DNA from: JBBQWZ01 sp038210135
GTDB taxonomy: Bacteria > Acidobacteriota > Terriglobia > Bryobacterales > Bryobacteraceae
NCBI GenBank assembly: GCA_038210135.1
Contig: JBBQWZ010000061.1
Location: 1 to 24,863 of the forward strand
Reading direction: 5' to 3'
Length of the DNA: 24,863 bases
Within the stretch, counting starts at the first letter, position 1, and every line of letters begins with the position of its first letter. Below the pieces are notes generated by a model. That model saw only the letters and a program-made list of their open reading frames with translations. It did no database searches and had not been told where the DNA came from. Below, one piece after another: positions 1 to 9,137 of the stretch. Made by a program: the position numbers and the translations under genes.

Positions 1-75
1 CCGCTGCGCCTTCTCGGCAACTTCCGGGTCAGGCGAACTGGCTACAAAAAGAACGACGATCTTGGCTTCGCTCAC
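1..75 (-). CDS. 5' end of an unrecognised gene running off the left edge
   Basis: The minus strand shows a GTG start at 75-73 preceded by a good Shine-Dalgarno sequence (AGGAGA, about 6 nt upstream), followed by 25 open codons to the window edge. The product begins MSEAKIVVLFVASSPDPEVA, a short beta-strand-like hydrophobic run followed by Ser-Ser-Pro-Asp. A hydrophobic strand followed by a small-residue/Pro turn is also seen at the N-terminus of some signalling and effector proteins, but too little is visible to assign a family. The strong ribosome site and immediate coding-like composition are the reasons for calling it real. Confidence 0.5.
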   Translation of the reverse strand, partial: MSEAKIVVLFVASSPDPEVAEKAQR

Positions 76-1338
76 GATGATTCTCCTGGCCGCCCTGCTC
101 TGTAATTACGGCCGCGGATTCTGTCTCATCGATGTTGGCACGGAGGGGGACGTCCGCCTGGCTCGAAGAACAAGCCGAAGGTGGCGGCGCGCGTGGCGTA
201 AGAAACGATCCGCCAACCACTTAGAGTGTCGACAACGTCGTCTGTCCAAGGGGTTTCACGGGAGGTGGCACGTAAACATCTGACCGAGTATCCATCCCGA
301 GATGAAACGTGGATTAACTCCAGCAGTTTAGAGAAACAAGCACCTACGCCCCGAATTCAGTAAAAAGAGCTTGGTCACAAGGAAAATGGAAATGGGCCAG
401 CCGTAGGCACGCTATACGAAGTGTTCGGCGCACGGTAGTTCTCGCGTGCCGTACCTGATGGCGAGAAATCAGAACGCCGCCGACTTGTCCGTAATGCAAT
501 CCGCCTCGTCGCGCCCACGTGCTGTCGCTAGTTGAGACGCCACGGGAAACGCTGGCGTTCTTAAACCAAATTCGATATTCCAAGAATAATCGGGACGTCA
601 ACGGTTCTGTCGCGCACGAACTGGCGTACCGCGGCAAGGGGCTTCCCGCGTTGCTTGAATCTCAGCGCACTGGCCAATTGCAACGGCTGGTGATTGTATC
701 CAGTAAGAACGGCGGAGCGCGATCCTGACCCCGCCGTCCGGCCACGGCCTCAGGGGCAGGTGACCGTAGGGCGCAAGGGTGCAACCGGTTAGACCTTGCC
801 ACGCAGCCCGCTGAACGTCTAGGGTAGCTCCGCCGCGATGGTTCTAGCATCCCTCACTTTGGAGGCGAGTTGCATGCGATTGCGTTTGGATTCGCACCGA
901 AAGAGCTATCGCACCGGATCGGCCGCGCGAGAGCCTCGTCATTGGGCAAGCCTAACGACTTGGACCAACACAGCGGTGGCGGGAAGGCGCCCTGGAATCG
1001 GAACCTGACAGCGTCCCGAAAAGGATCCTTTGCGCAAACGCGGTCAAACCGACCTGTTTCAGGCAAAATTCAGGTGAAAGGGTTATGCTGTGAGCGTTAG
1101 GAGGTCACGCTACTTGTGTTGTGTCTGGTACCGATGGGCGGTGTCGCCCAGTCTTTACCGGGTTATGCAGGATCGGTAGCGTGCACAACGTGCCACCCTT
1201 CTGTTTACACCCGCTGGAGCAAAACCGCGATGGCAAATGTTGTCCGCGATCCGAAGACGAACGCGTGAACGGACGCGCGGTAAGTGTTAGCGACTCCGAT
1301 CCCAGATCGCGAGTACGCCGGAGCAGCGGCTCGGCGAC
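76..1338. other. Gene-poor stretch of about 1.26 kb
   Basis: Only short open frames (under about 100 codons) occur here on both strands. None has a recognisable motif together with a ribosome-binding site. No tRNA, riboswitch or clear promoter was recognised. Kinases of the downstream type often follow an ECF sigma factor gene in Acidobacteriota, but no sigma factor motif is visible here. Confidence 0.5.
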
Positions 1339-3834
1339 GTGAACGATCCAAGAACAACGGCTCGCCGGCGCGTCGGTCCGTACGAATTAGGCGCGCTTCT
1401 CGGTGTCGGCGGTATGGGCGAAGTGTATCGCGCCGTCCGCGTCGAGGATTTCAGGCAGACCGTCGCCATCAAACTGCTCGCTCACGGGCTAAACGATCAG
1501 GAGGTCCAGCGCCGTTTTCACGCCGAACAGCAGGTGCTGGCCAGCCTTCAACATCCGAACATCGTACGGCTGCTGGATGCGGGTTCGACGTCCGACGGCG
1601 TTCCCTATATCGTGATGGAGTACGTCGAAGGCATCGGCCTCGATCAATTCTGTGAACAGCACGGCCTGGACCTCCGCGCGCGGCTGCGACTGATGATCCA
1701 GGCGCTCGGCGCGGTTGAGTACGCCCACCAACGCTTTCTCGTGCACTGTGATCTGAAGTATTCGAACATTTTGGTGACTCCGGACGGAGCCACCAAACTT
1801 CTGGATTTCGGAATTTCGAAACTGCTCAGTCCCGAGCAGTTTGGAATTGGCGAATCCCTGACGCAAACATTCCGTCCGATGACAATCGAATTCGCGAGCC
1901 CTGAGCAACTGCTCGCGAAGAAGCTTTCGACCGCCAGTGATATCTATTCCTGCGGCGTAATCCTCTACGGACTGCTTACGGGCCAGCATCCATTTGAAGA
2001 GCAGCTCGCAAGTCCAGTAGCGTTCGTCCAGGCCATCCAGGCGGGCAATGTGGAGGCTCCAGGCAACCGGGCACACAGAATTGCGAATAGCCCGGTACCG
2101 GCGGGGCTGATCGATCGGGATCTGGAAGCCATAACAACGAAGGCTTTGCGCGCTGAGCCCGAGTCGCGATATCGTTCCGCGGATCGCTTTGCGGCGGATC
2201 TACAGCGGTACCTCGACGGTCTACCCGTAGAGGCGCGCGACGGCACTCTTGTGTATCGTACCGGGAAATTCATTCGTCGGAATCGATTTACAGCAGCGGG
2301 CGTAGTGGCTCTGGCCGCCGCGCTTACGATTGGCGTCGCGGGCACAGTGTGGCAGGGAGTCCGGGCACAACGGCAGCGCACCCGAGCCGAAGCGCTGTTC
2401 AACGACACGCGAAAGCTGACAGGCTCGCTCCTCTTCGGTTTCTACGACTCTGTGAGCAAGCTGCCGGCCGCGACGCGGGCGCAGCAGTTGCTCGTGAGGG
2501 AGGCGATTTTTTATTTGGATCAGCTTGCCGCATCCGCTGCTGGAGATCGTGATCTTCAGTTGGATCTGGCAGAGGGCTATGTGCGGCTGGCCGCACTGGA
2601 GGGAAGCCCGTACGTGAACAACGCCGGGCTCACCACCGAGGCCCTACTCACGGCAGACAAAGCCATCATGACGACCACGCCCCATGCCAGGAGTCTGCCC
2701 AGGGATCAGAGAGCGTTCTTAACATTGGCAAGGGCTCGTGGAACCAAAGGCGAAGTGCTGTTGTGGCTGGGGCGTATTCCCGAATCCGTCGCTGAATCGA
2801 AGATGTCGATCGAAATCTTAGACCGTCTCGTCGTCGGTCGCCCGACGGACGCGGAGATTCTGATCGAGACGGCGAGCGCCTACGAGCTCTACGGAGACAA
2901 GATCTCCGGTGAGGATATGGAGCAGGCGATGGGGCACTACCAGCGTGCACTTGCGCTATTCGATCGAGCGAAAGGGGCGGCTCCCGCGATGCTGCGTCCG
3001 AAGCGCGCCGCGGCCGTATTGAAGATGAAGCTGGGAGACGCCATTTCCCAGACGGATCCGCTAAAAGCACTAGAGATTTTCAACGAAGTGGCGCGACTCC
3101 TGGACGCCCTAACGCAATCAGAACAGGAAGAAACCGCGACGCGGCGGGCGCGCTCAACGCTGCTCAGAAGAAGGGCCGCCACCGAAGTCGAGCTCGAGAA
3201 ACTCGACGACGCTGATCGTGATTTCGCCCTGGTGCAGCGTCTACATGAGTCGACGATTGCAGTCGACCCGGGCGATGTCAGAGCCAAATGGGATTTGGCT
3301 CTAATTCTGTACGCCCGGGGTGATGTCGCGATGCGTCGCAAGCAGAATCCCGTGGCGAAGGCATTGTTCGGACAGGTGGTTGACCATCTTCAGAACATTC
3401 CAGGATTGGAGAAATCGATTCGAACCCGGCTTACACTGGCGGAGTCGCAGATCCACTTAGGCTCGCTGATGACCGCTCTCCGCGAACCCGAAGGCCGGCC
3501 GATTACGGTACGCGGTCTGCTGGAACTCAGGAAACTCGCGACAGAAGACGACGCTTCGACGGATACGCTGGAAAGAGCGGCAAATGCAATTCTCGATGCG
3601 TTGCCGGCGGACTTGTCGGATGCAAAGGCGGCTCTCGGTTTCGCCGAGCGCCACCTGGCCAAAGGAAAGAGCAGTTCGGCGCTGGATATCAAGGCGAGGG
3701 CGCTTTTGCGCCTCGGAGAAAAACGCCTCGCCCGGCAAACCGCCCGCGAGGGCCTTTCGATGCTGCCACCGACCCGAAATGGCGTACCGCCAACGAGGAT
3801 CCGGGCGCGGCTCTCTAATATGTCGGCACCGTGA
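1339..3834 (+). CDS. Membrane-anchored Ser/Thr protein kinase with C-terminal TPR-like region
   Basis: This is an 831-residue Hanks-type (PknB-like) kinase. Residues about 13-295 hold the kinase domain: glycine loop GVGGMGEVY (22-30), ATP-binding Lys45 in VAIK, probable helix C Glu63, catalytic loop HCDLKYSN (136-143) with Asp138 and Asn143, DFG at 156-158, and the SPEQ activation-segment end near 188. A single transmembrane helix (about 317-338) separates it from a helical, TPR-like region of nearly 490 residues that should face the periplasm and bind a ligand or partner. One oddity is that the usual HRD is HCD, so it is a non-RD-type kinase, and the usual Pro after the Lys is Tyr. The start is GTG, with only a weak ribosome site; the next in-frame Met is within the glycine loop, so a later start is unlikely. 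Family and architecture are well supported, but substrate and signal are unknown. Confidence 0.92.
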   Translation: MNDPRTTARRRVGPYELGALLGVGGMGEVYRAVRVEDFRQTVAIKLLAHGLNDQEVQRRFHAEQQVLASLQHPNIVRLLDAGSTSDGVPYIVMEYVEGIGLDQFCEQHGLDLRARLRLMIQALGAVEYAHQRFLVHCDLKYSNILVTPDGATKLLDFGISKLLSPEQFGIGESLTQTFRPMTIEFASPEQLLAKKLSTASDIYSCGVILYGLLTGQHPFEEQLASPVAFVQAIQAGNVEAPGNRAHRIANSPVPAGLIDRDLEAITTKALRAEPESRYRSADRFAADLQRYLDGLPVEARDGTLVYRTGKFIRRNRFTAAGVVALAAALTIGVAGTVWQGVRAQRQRTRAEALFNDTRKLTGSLLFGFYDSVSKLPAATRAQQLLVREAIFYLDQLAASAAGDRDLQLDLAEGYVRLAALEGSPYVNNAGLTTEALLTADKAIMTTTPHARSLPRDQRAFLTLARARGTKGEVLLWLGRIPESVAESKMSIEILDRLVVGRPTDAEILIETASAYELYGDKISGEDMEQAMGHYQRALALFDRAKGAAPAMLRPKRAAAVLKMKLGDAISQTDPLKALEIFNEVARLLDALTQSEQEETATRRARSTLLRRRAATEVELEKLDDADRDFALVQRLHESTIAVDPGDVRAKWDLALILYARGDVAMRRKQNPVAKALFGQVVDHLQNIPGLEKSIRTRLTLAESQIHLGSLMTALREPEGRPITVRGLLELRKLATEDDASTDTLERAANAILDALPADLSDAKAALGFAERHLAKGKSSSALDIKARALLRLGEKRLARQTAREGLSMLPPTRNGVPPTRIRARLSNMSAP

Positions 3835-3915
3835 GTCGCCGACGATGTGCCGAACTCCTCCAGATTAGAACCACTCCAGGAATATCGTCTCTGATTGAGT
3901 TGGTGATGCGATGAT

Positions 3916-4539
3916 TCAACAATCCGTCACGCGGACAAACTCATCATCTCCAGGCCTTACCTTAGTCCACCCGTGACAGTAGACCTTGATCTCCTCCAAC
4001 ATCGCATGATCGCAACCTGGTGACGAGGCGATTCGGTCCCGCATGCACTCCCATTCAAGGCCGTTTTCATGATAAGTGTGCGTCACGGCGCTGGGCCAGT
4101 AACCGAGACCGATAAGGAAATCGGCGGTACTCGCAGACAGGCCGTTGACTATGACGAAGTCGTGGCGTGCCGACTCGACGCGGGCCATAATCGCCGGTGC
4201 GGCCGGCAACGCCAGCGCCTGTAGCGAAATGCAGCCCATGAATTTGTGGGAGAGCAAAAAGTGGCGCTCAGGCAGCCTACCCCCCCACCCCAGGTGGTAG
4301 TACTGAATCTCCGTGCTCAGTTCACGGTCGGAATCGGATGACCCGGCCATTGCCAATCGTGATGTCTCGAAAAGACCGTAACCGTTCTCCGCCCAATCGG
4401 CCTCCAGGTCAATTGGGCTATAGTATCCGACACTGATAAGGTAATCGGCCGCACGTTCGGACAGGCCGTCGGCCGCGAACACGTGGCGTGCCTGCAAGAC
4501 TTGGATCATCCGGGCCTTTTCCATTCGATTTACGTTCAT
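3916..4539 (-). CDS. Unrecognised protein made of two tandem ~75-residue repeats
   Basis: This open frame extends upstream to 4650, but the first plausible start is ATG at 4539 (MNVNRMEKARMIQ), giving 207 residues; in-frame Met codons at 4524 and 4509 are alternatives. No strong ribosome site marks any of them. I do not recognise the family. The protein is an internal duplication: repeat 1 has ARHVFAADGLSERAADYLIS, a GYYSP turn, ENGYG and YYHLGW; repeat 2 has ARHDFVIVNGLSASTADFLI, GLGYW, ENGLE and YCHGW. Shared landmarks are GLS-x3-AD[YF]LI-x-[VL]GY, a central ENG, and a closing aromatic-rich E-I-x-[VY]-Y-x-H-G-W-like motif. There is no signal peptide or transmembrane segment, so it is probably cytoplasmic. 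It lies convergent with the kinase gene. Repeat conservation argues that it is a real protein; function is unknown. Confidence 0.7.
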   Translation of the reverse strand: MNVNRMEKARMIQVLQARHVFAADGLSERAADYLISVGYYSPIDLEADWAENGYGLFETSRLAMAGSSDSDRELSTEIQYYHLGWGGRLPERHFLLSHKFMGCISLQALALPAAPAIMARVESARHDFVIVNGLSASTADFLIGLGYWPSAVTHTYHENGLEWECMRDRIASSPGCDHAMLEEIKVYCHGWTKVRPGDDEFVRVTDC

Positions 4540-5489
4540 AGCCAAGTGCAAAGAGGACCGCGATGGAAAAACCGTTGGGTGGTCCCTATGATCTGCTGGT
4601 ATTCGGACAGCGTGTCCGACTGGAATACGCCATGAATGGCCCCGGCCCATTCTGGTGCGTTAGGAAACACACTGTCGACATTCCAGACGACCATGAGCAT
4701 CCCGACAGTGTGCATACATTTTTCATTAGCCGCCCTCCTTTCCCAAGCGGTATCGGATAACAGCCAAGTCGACGCGCCTTCCTCTTTTAAGGTAGTGTTT
4801 CATGAGTTGCTCTCCAGTTTGGGAACAGCGGGCGCGATCAAGGAAGATTAGCATCGGGAGACGTCTTGTTAAAAAAACAGTCACCCATCCTGAGGCCGCG
4901 CGAGTCGCCGGCCAGTGGTCCAAGTATCCACGATCGCGTAGGAACGATCTAAACCGACTCCAAACAGCAGTTCGGCTTCGGGCTATCCGCCGCCCTATCT
5001 AAAGGTGACGGGGACGCGATTGCTCGCCGCTATTTTCGGTTCGACCACCCTGAACTTGTAAAGACCGAAATATTGCGGCTCGAGGTCGGCGCGAACGGGA
5101 TCAGCGGGTGGGGACCGCAGAGTGATCTGCTGCTGGACGATCAAGCCGCCTCGTCAACTTAATACCGAGGAGTTTAATGCTCACCGCTGCGCGAAAAATG
5201 AATTGCTGCCCGCGTCGTTGAGGGCTTTTAGCGGGAACGATCCATTGCCGGGATAAGAGATGGATAGAGCTGTAGACGCCGCCGTTGCACAGCCCGTGAA
5301 TCGGCCAGAGAAGGTGCGCGTCGTAGCGGTGCAAGGCCAATACTGCCAGGTACGGGAGTTTCGAGCGTGGAAGCGCGGCATCTCAAACAATCGTTCGTGT
5401 GGCCGTGAACTCCGATGCAGAAGGGACGCAATCTAAGAACGCTCGTGGATAAGCAGATGGCAACTTTTTCAGTTTTCGTTCGATAACTA
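4540..5489. other. Mostly gene-free stretch between two small genes
   Basis: No recognised gene, RNA or repeat was seen. The only protein-like segment is a plus-strand open frame at 4953-5162, listed separately. Short minus-strand frames at 5101-5390 and 4726-4923 lack ribosome sites and recognisable motifs. Confidence 0.4.
4953..5162 (+). pseudogene. Start-less open frame, possible gene remnant
   Basis: The frame is bounded by stops at 4950-4952 and 5160-5162 and encodes about 69 residues with ordinary protein-like composition (for example GDGDAIARRYFRFDHPELVK followed by a TEILRLEVGANG segment). There is no ATG, GTG or TTG in its first part, so it cannot be expressed as a normal gene from this sequence. 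I read it tentatively as the tail of a decayed gene. The family is not recognised and it may be chance. Confidence 0.2.
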
Positions 5490-5732
5490 ATGGTGCCAAA
5501 GAGCAAGGTATGCCCCATGTGCGCGCTTGAGAATCCGTCGATCGCCGAGCGCTGCGATTGCGGATACGACTTCGAGTCGAGACAAATGCGCGAGTCCTTA
5601 ATTTCGAAGAAAGAAAGGGCCACTCGCCGGCCCGCGAAGTGGCCCTATCCGAAGATCCTCGTTGGGCTGACGATTGCGTTACTGCTGCTGCGCGCAGGGA
5701 TTGTCTTATGGCGATTGTTCGGGTCTAAGTAA
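5490..5732 (+). CDS. Small zinc-ribbon protein with one transmembrane helix
   Basis: This 80-residue protein has an N-terminal zinc ribbon with four cysteines, C8-P-M-C11 and C22-D-C24 followed by GYDF, the usual CxxC...CxCGYxF pattern of small bacterial zinc-ribbon proteins. A charged linker (about 30-52) leads to a single hydrophobic helix at about 55-76 (ILVGLTIALLLLRAGIVLW). It is predicted to be a membrane-tethered protein with the zinc ribbon on one face. The ATG start has no clear Shine-Dalgarno sequence. It stands alone, convergent with the lipoprotein gene. The motif and membrane helix make it a likely real gene; its role is unknown. Confidence 0.75.
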   Translation: MVPKSKVCPMCALENPSIAERCDCGYDFESRQMRESLISKKERATRRPAKWPYPKILVGLTIALLLLRAGIVLWRLFGSK

Positions 5733-5803
5733 ATTGCTGATCACTGGTGCGGCTTTTCCGAGCTTTCGCGCCGAGTGCATCGGGTGAATAGCAGCGCCGA
5801 GAC

Positions 5804-7069
5804 TCAGGGATTCGCGCGCTTCATTTCTTGCCAATTCTGATCCTGGAACACGCGGCTCGGATCGAAGTTCGGATTATTGCTCAGGATGTAGCTGCCATTG
5901 CCGCGCCCCCAAGCCTGCTTGTAGCCGCTGCTCAAATCCACGGGTCCGTCAGCTCCCTTCCATGTCTCGACCTCACGAATGGTCTGCACGAACCGCGTAT
6001 GCTGACGGTCCTGCGAAGCCTGCTGACTCTCCCAGTTCCGCATCCGCTGGTCGCTCGCCTCGTTGGCCGCCCGCGCATACGCTTTGCTTCGCTCGCCCAC
6101 CAGCCGGATCGTCTCCATCCGCTGCGCGTGTTCCGCGTTGCCTAGCTTATTCAGAAGCTCTGTTTTGGCTTGCGTCCAGATCGGATTCATCCGGTGGCTT
6201 GCTGCGATCATGCCGTACAACTTCAACGCCTCGTCCTTCCGTGCCGGCGGATAACGCATCAGCGCGCAGTAGCTCACCGCGGTCATCGAGGACGAGTTGA
6301 CCCCTCCACTAAAGGCGTTGGGCGTTCGCGACAGGCGGGCCGTCACTGCAACGTGCAGCAGGCCCTCCGTTCCATCCGGCCACGTCACGCGTCCAAAAGC
6401 CCCCGTCGAGGTTGTTGTCGTATTGTCCCCGTATTGACGCGCAATCGAGTTCGCCTGCTCATCGAACTTCCGCATCAAATCTCCCAACGAGTCGTCTACG
6501 CGAACGTCCGAAACCTGCGCGCCCAGATCCTTCCTCGCGTATCCTTCGACGTATTGCCGCGCATCGAACGCTTGGTTGACGGCGCATCCGCCGCTCCGGG
6601 CACCCGACTGCATTGCCTTCAGGATCATAGAATCGCTTGACCAAGTGAAGGTCCGGGTGGGTATTACCTGGAAAACGATCGCACCATCGGGTGACGTCGC
6701 CTTCACGACCATACTGGCGATATCAGCGCGGCATTCGCCAGTGCCCCGCCACTTCACGCCGCCTTCGATTTTCCAGCCCCTTGGGAAGAGCATGCTAAAC
6801 GCTTCGACAGGGCGGTCGAACCGCTCCTCGTCGAGAAATCGGTGCCGCTCCAACACGACGTAATCCTTGCCCTCAGTAAAGTTCAAAGCCGCCGCCTGAT
6901 TTCGATTCGCCGGACGCTGTCCGGGAGCCGCGAGCTGCGTCGTCTCGATTATTTGCTGTGCCGGCTTGCGCGGCGCTTGCTGGGGCTCCGGGTCCACTGC
7001 CGAGTTCCCACTCCCAGACCCCGCAGAACAACAACCCAACACCACGATCACCCAAGGCATCAGCCTCAT
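5804..7069 (-). CDS. Putative lipoprotein, function unknown
   Basis: The open frame begins upstream at 7156, but the start at 7069 gives a clean lipoprotein signal: MRLMPWVIVVLGCC, a hydrophobic stretch ending in a lipobox-like V-L-G-C with Cys12 as the likely acylated residue. A GGGGGA ribosome-site-like run lies just upstream. The mature part (about 410 residues) starts with a Ser/Gly/Pro-rich linker, then a domain with LFPRGWKIEGGVKW and TSPDGAIVFQVIPT, strand-rich elements typical of an exported domain, and ends in a helical, Gln/Arg-rich segment (about 300-370) before a C-terminal YKQAWGRGNGSYILSNNP motif. I do not know the family. It is probably anchored in the outer or inner membrane facing the periplasm. 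It is the only gene in its orientation here. Confidence 0.75.
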   Translation of the reverse strand: MRLMPWVIVVLGCCSAGSGSGNSAVDPEPQQAPRKPAQQIIETTQLAAPGQRPANRNQAAALNFTEGKDYVVLERHRFLDEERFDRPVEAFSMLFPRGWKIEGGVKWRGTGECRADIASMVVKATSPDGAIVFQVIPTRTFTWSSDSMILKAMQSGARSGGCAVNQAFDARQYVEGYARKDLGAQVSDVRVDDSLGDLMRKFDEQANSIARQYGDNTTTTSTGAFGRVTWPDGTEGLLHVAVTARLSRTPNAFSGGVNSSSMTAVSYCALMRYPPARKDEALKLYGMIAASHRMNPIWTQAKTELLNKLGNAEHAQRMETIRLVGERSKAYARAANEASDQRMRNWESQQASQDRQHTRFVQTIREVETWKGADGPVDLSSGYKQAWGRGNGSYILSNNPNFDPSRVFQDQNWQEMKRANP

Positions 7070-7207
7070 AAGTCCCCCATAACGCCGAACGATACGGCGC
7101 CCTTCTGGTAGTTCCCCACAGGCAAAGCCATGCAAGTGAGGCCGAGAAATCAGCATCTACCTGCCTGTAGTAGCGTCATTTCGTGACAGAACCCCTCAAC
7201 CAGGTAA

Positions 7208-7797
7208 GGCTTAAAATCCATCCAAACTAGAATTGAGCCATCGACTCAGAACAGGCGCCCAATAGCAATAGTCGACAGCCCTCTGTTACAGAGTGAGAGG
7301 GCGAAGCTTGGCTGGCGGGTTTACGCTGGTGCGCCGCTGCTTTCGCCGCTTGGATTCCCTCTCGGCACACTGTGCATTATCGAGACCAAGCCGCGGCCGG
7401 AGGGTTTGAGCGGCAAAGAGGCGGCGACGCCGCAGAGTCTCGGCGCGCTTGCGATGGGCGCGCTCGACGCAATACTGCTAGTTCAGGAGTTGGAAAAAGC
7501 GAAGAACATCCTGGCGACGACGCTGGTAAGCATCGGGGACGGCGTGATCGTTAACGACTGGGAGCTGAAGGTGACTTCCCTCAACTCTGTCGCCGAACAA
7601 CTGACGGAACATTCCCTCTCTTCTGCGACCGGGCAACCGGTGGCGGAGATCTTATCGCTCGTGAACGAGAATTCCGGCAAACCGGTTGAAAATCCGCTGG
7701 TGCGGGCTCTCAGCGAAGGTCATGTGATCACTCTGGCGAGCGACTCCGCGCTGCTCGCAAAGAGCGGGATTGAGATTCCGATTGACGAAAGCCGCGA
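7208..7797 (+). pseudogene. GAF-PAS sensor protein fragment
   Basis: An open frame without a good start carries the C-terminal half of a GAF domain (WRVYAGAPLLSPLGFPLGTL, from 7313) and a nearly complete PAS domain (from about 7490: SIGDGVIVNDWELKVTSLN, then NSGKPVENPLVRAL and GIEIPIDES). In intact hybrid histidine kinases the last motif continues as IPIDDSGAPI into further PAS and kinase domains. Here the homology stops at about 7795 and the frame becomes non-homologous, ending at 7993. The beginning of the GAF domain and everything after the PAS, including the kinase, are missing. It is therefore a truncated remnant of a signal-transduction gene, flanked by other fragments. The domain call is firm; how it was truncated is inferred. 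Confidence 0.75.
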
Positions 7798-8123
7798 ATC
7801 TTACGGCCGACGATCTCCGCAGTTTGGCGCGCGCCTGGGTCGCGCACGCGCGTCCTCCCGTATGGAAGCGTCCGGAGGTCCTGATTCCCGCGCTGGTAGC
7901 GCTGATGCTAATAGCGTTGGGCGTCAGCGAATTCGGCTGGCGGCGGCCGTGGCGCGTCTTTCCATCCGACCTTCTCGCAAGCGCAACGTTTGACGAGTTT
8001 CAGACTACGGATTCCGGCAAATGGGAATGTGGGCCTGCGGGCCAACCACGTGGTGATCCGTCCAAGCCGGCTATGCGACAATCGTTACTCTGTGCCCATG
8101 AACATGGTGCGCCGCTGCCTTAG
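7791..8123 (+). pseudogene. Fragment of an unrecognised membrane protein
   Basis: In a frame different from the PAS fragment, a protein-like stretch begins at the point where the PAS homology ends: AANLTADDLRSLARAWVAHA, then a hydrophobic helix VLIPALVALMLIALGVSEFGW and WRRPWRVFPSDL. It has no start codon of its own except a TTG inside the PAS region (7770), and its last 40 codons are low-quality sequence. I read it as a fragment of a different gene joined to the PAS fragment by a rearrangement. The family was not recognised. Confidence 0.4.
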
Positions 8124-8478
8124 CTCGATCCTAACCGCGATTATCTCCTGCTGCCTCAAGGCTCAGTCGTTCCCCGAAAAGATTCCGGTACTGAAGACAG
8201 CCCGATCGCACGCCATGAAACACTTCTGTCGTTGCCTTCCGGCTGGAGCAAGGACCGGTTCGCGGACACTGCCAAGCACCTGAAGCATCGGCCGGAAGCA
8301 CAACGATCGGCAACTACAAGGTCGATCGCCTTCCGGTCGTCTTTCGCTTTTGGGGGGCCGGCGGCCGAAGAATCGGACCTCCCATTCGTTCGCCTGAAGT
8401 TTCGGCTGTGGCAGCCAAGGTTCTCGCCGAAGCCAAGGCAAGAACCTTGTCGAGAACTGAGGCGGAGTGCGTCGCACT
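8124..8478. other. Gene-poor stretch
   Basis: Nothing is firmly assignable. A short plus frame at 8098-8283 begins MNMVRRCLSSILTAIISC, which resembles a signal peptide, but it has no ribosome site and its downstream part is not protein-like, so it is not called as a gene. Confidence 0.35.
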
Positions 8479-8886
8479 TCAGTCCCTCGGAAATTGATCG
8501 AGCGAAATCTCACGCTCAGCTGCACCGCCAGTAGCTGTGCGGTCGTGTGCGAGAAACGCGTCGCCGTTGGAGCTGTAGGCGAACGGGAGGTCGAGCACCT
8601 CGGCATACTCCAGCGCCTGCTGCATTCCCGCTCTCACCGGATGACTGTTGTCCTTCGCCTCAACGACCACGAGGGGAAGATTCGGCTTGTAAAAGAGGAT
8701 GTAGTCAGCCTTCTTTGCGCGGCCGCGAGTAACCGATTTACCGCGAACCATGACTCGGCTCTTGGTGAAGTAGTACTCCTCTAGGAACTGCTTCATCCGA
8801 TCCCATTTCGATCCGTCCTCGCCGACAATGGCCGGTGTGATGAACTTGGTGCGGATGTCGGTTTCAGTCAGCTCTTTCTTGTACAT
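8479..8886 (-). pseudogene. hsdR: Truncated HsdR, type I restriction enzyme R subunit (N-terminal nuclease part)
   Basis: The 135 residues match the N-terminal domain of type I restriction R subunits. MYKKELTETDIRTKFITPAI is the typical start. The nuclease core is present, with Asp61 (KKADY), Glu76-Ala-Lys78 (VVVEAKD) and a QQALEYA motif (89-95) after the PD-(D/E)xK residues, and the fragment runs through SSNGDAFLAHDRT to the EREISLDQFP segment. Intact HsdR proteins are about 800-1000 residues and carry helicase motifs; all of these are missing after 8479. No hsdM or hsdS is present. The natural start codon abuts, head to head, the fragment of a permease gene at 8886, so both neighbours appear cut. 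It cannot work as a restriction translocase; a free nuclease domain is possible but unlikely. Confidence 0.85.
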
Positions 8887-9137
8887 TGGGTGACGTCCTG
8901 CGTATGATCCTGCGGGAAGGACTAACGCTGGCCGCGATTGGAATCGCCATCGGAGTCGTCGCAGTCCTCGCTGTCACCCGGCTTCTTTCCGTGCTTCTGT
9001 TTGGCGTGACGTCTAGCGACCCAATAACCTTTCTCTTTTCTGTCGGTGGCTTGCTGCTCGCTGCCCTGTTCGCCGCCTACCTGCCGGCGCGCCGTGCCTC
9101 CGAGGTAGATCCGATCGAGGCGCTCCGTTACGAATAA
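8886..9137 (+). pseudogene. C-terminal remnant of an ADOP/MacB-type permease
   Basis: The 83 codons match only the last part of an FtsX-type permease domain: GDVLRMILREGLTLAAIGIA, a hydrophobic helix, LLFGVTSSDPITF, a last transmembrane helix, and the family-typical ending LPARRASEVDPIEALRYE. The preceding 700 or more residues are absent. The homology begins within a few bases of the hsdR start codon, which marks a rearrangement junction. The full-length relative begins 274 bp downstream, so this may be the leftover of a neighbouring paralogue lost by deletion. Confidence 0.85.

Noticed and set aside
1489..2076. Minus-strand open frame of 195 codons within the kinase gene
   Set aside because: Shadow of the high-GC kinase coding sequence, no motif of its own.
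8098..8283. Short secreted protein beginning MNMVRRCLSS
   Set aside because: It looks like a signal peptide but has no ribosome site and the rest is not protein-like; it lies in a region of gene debris.
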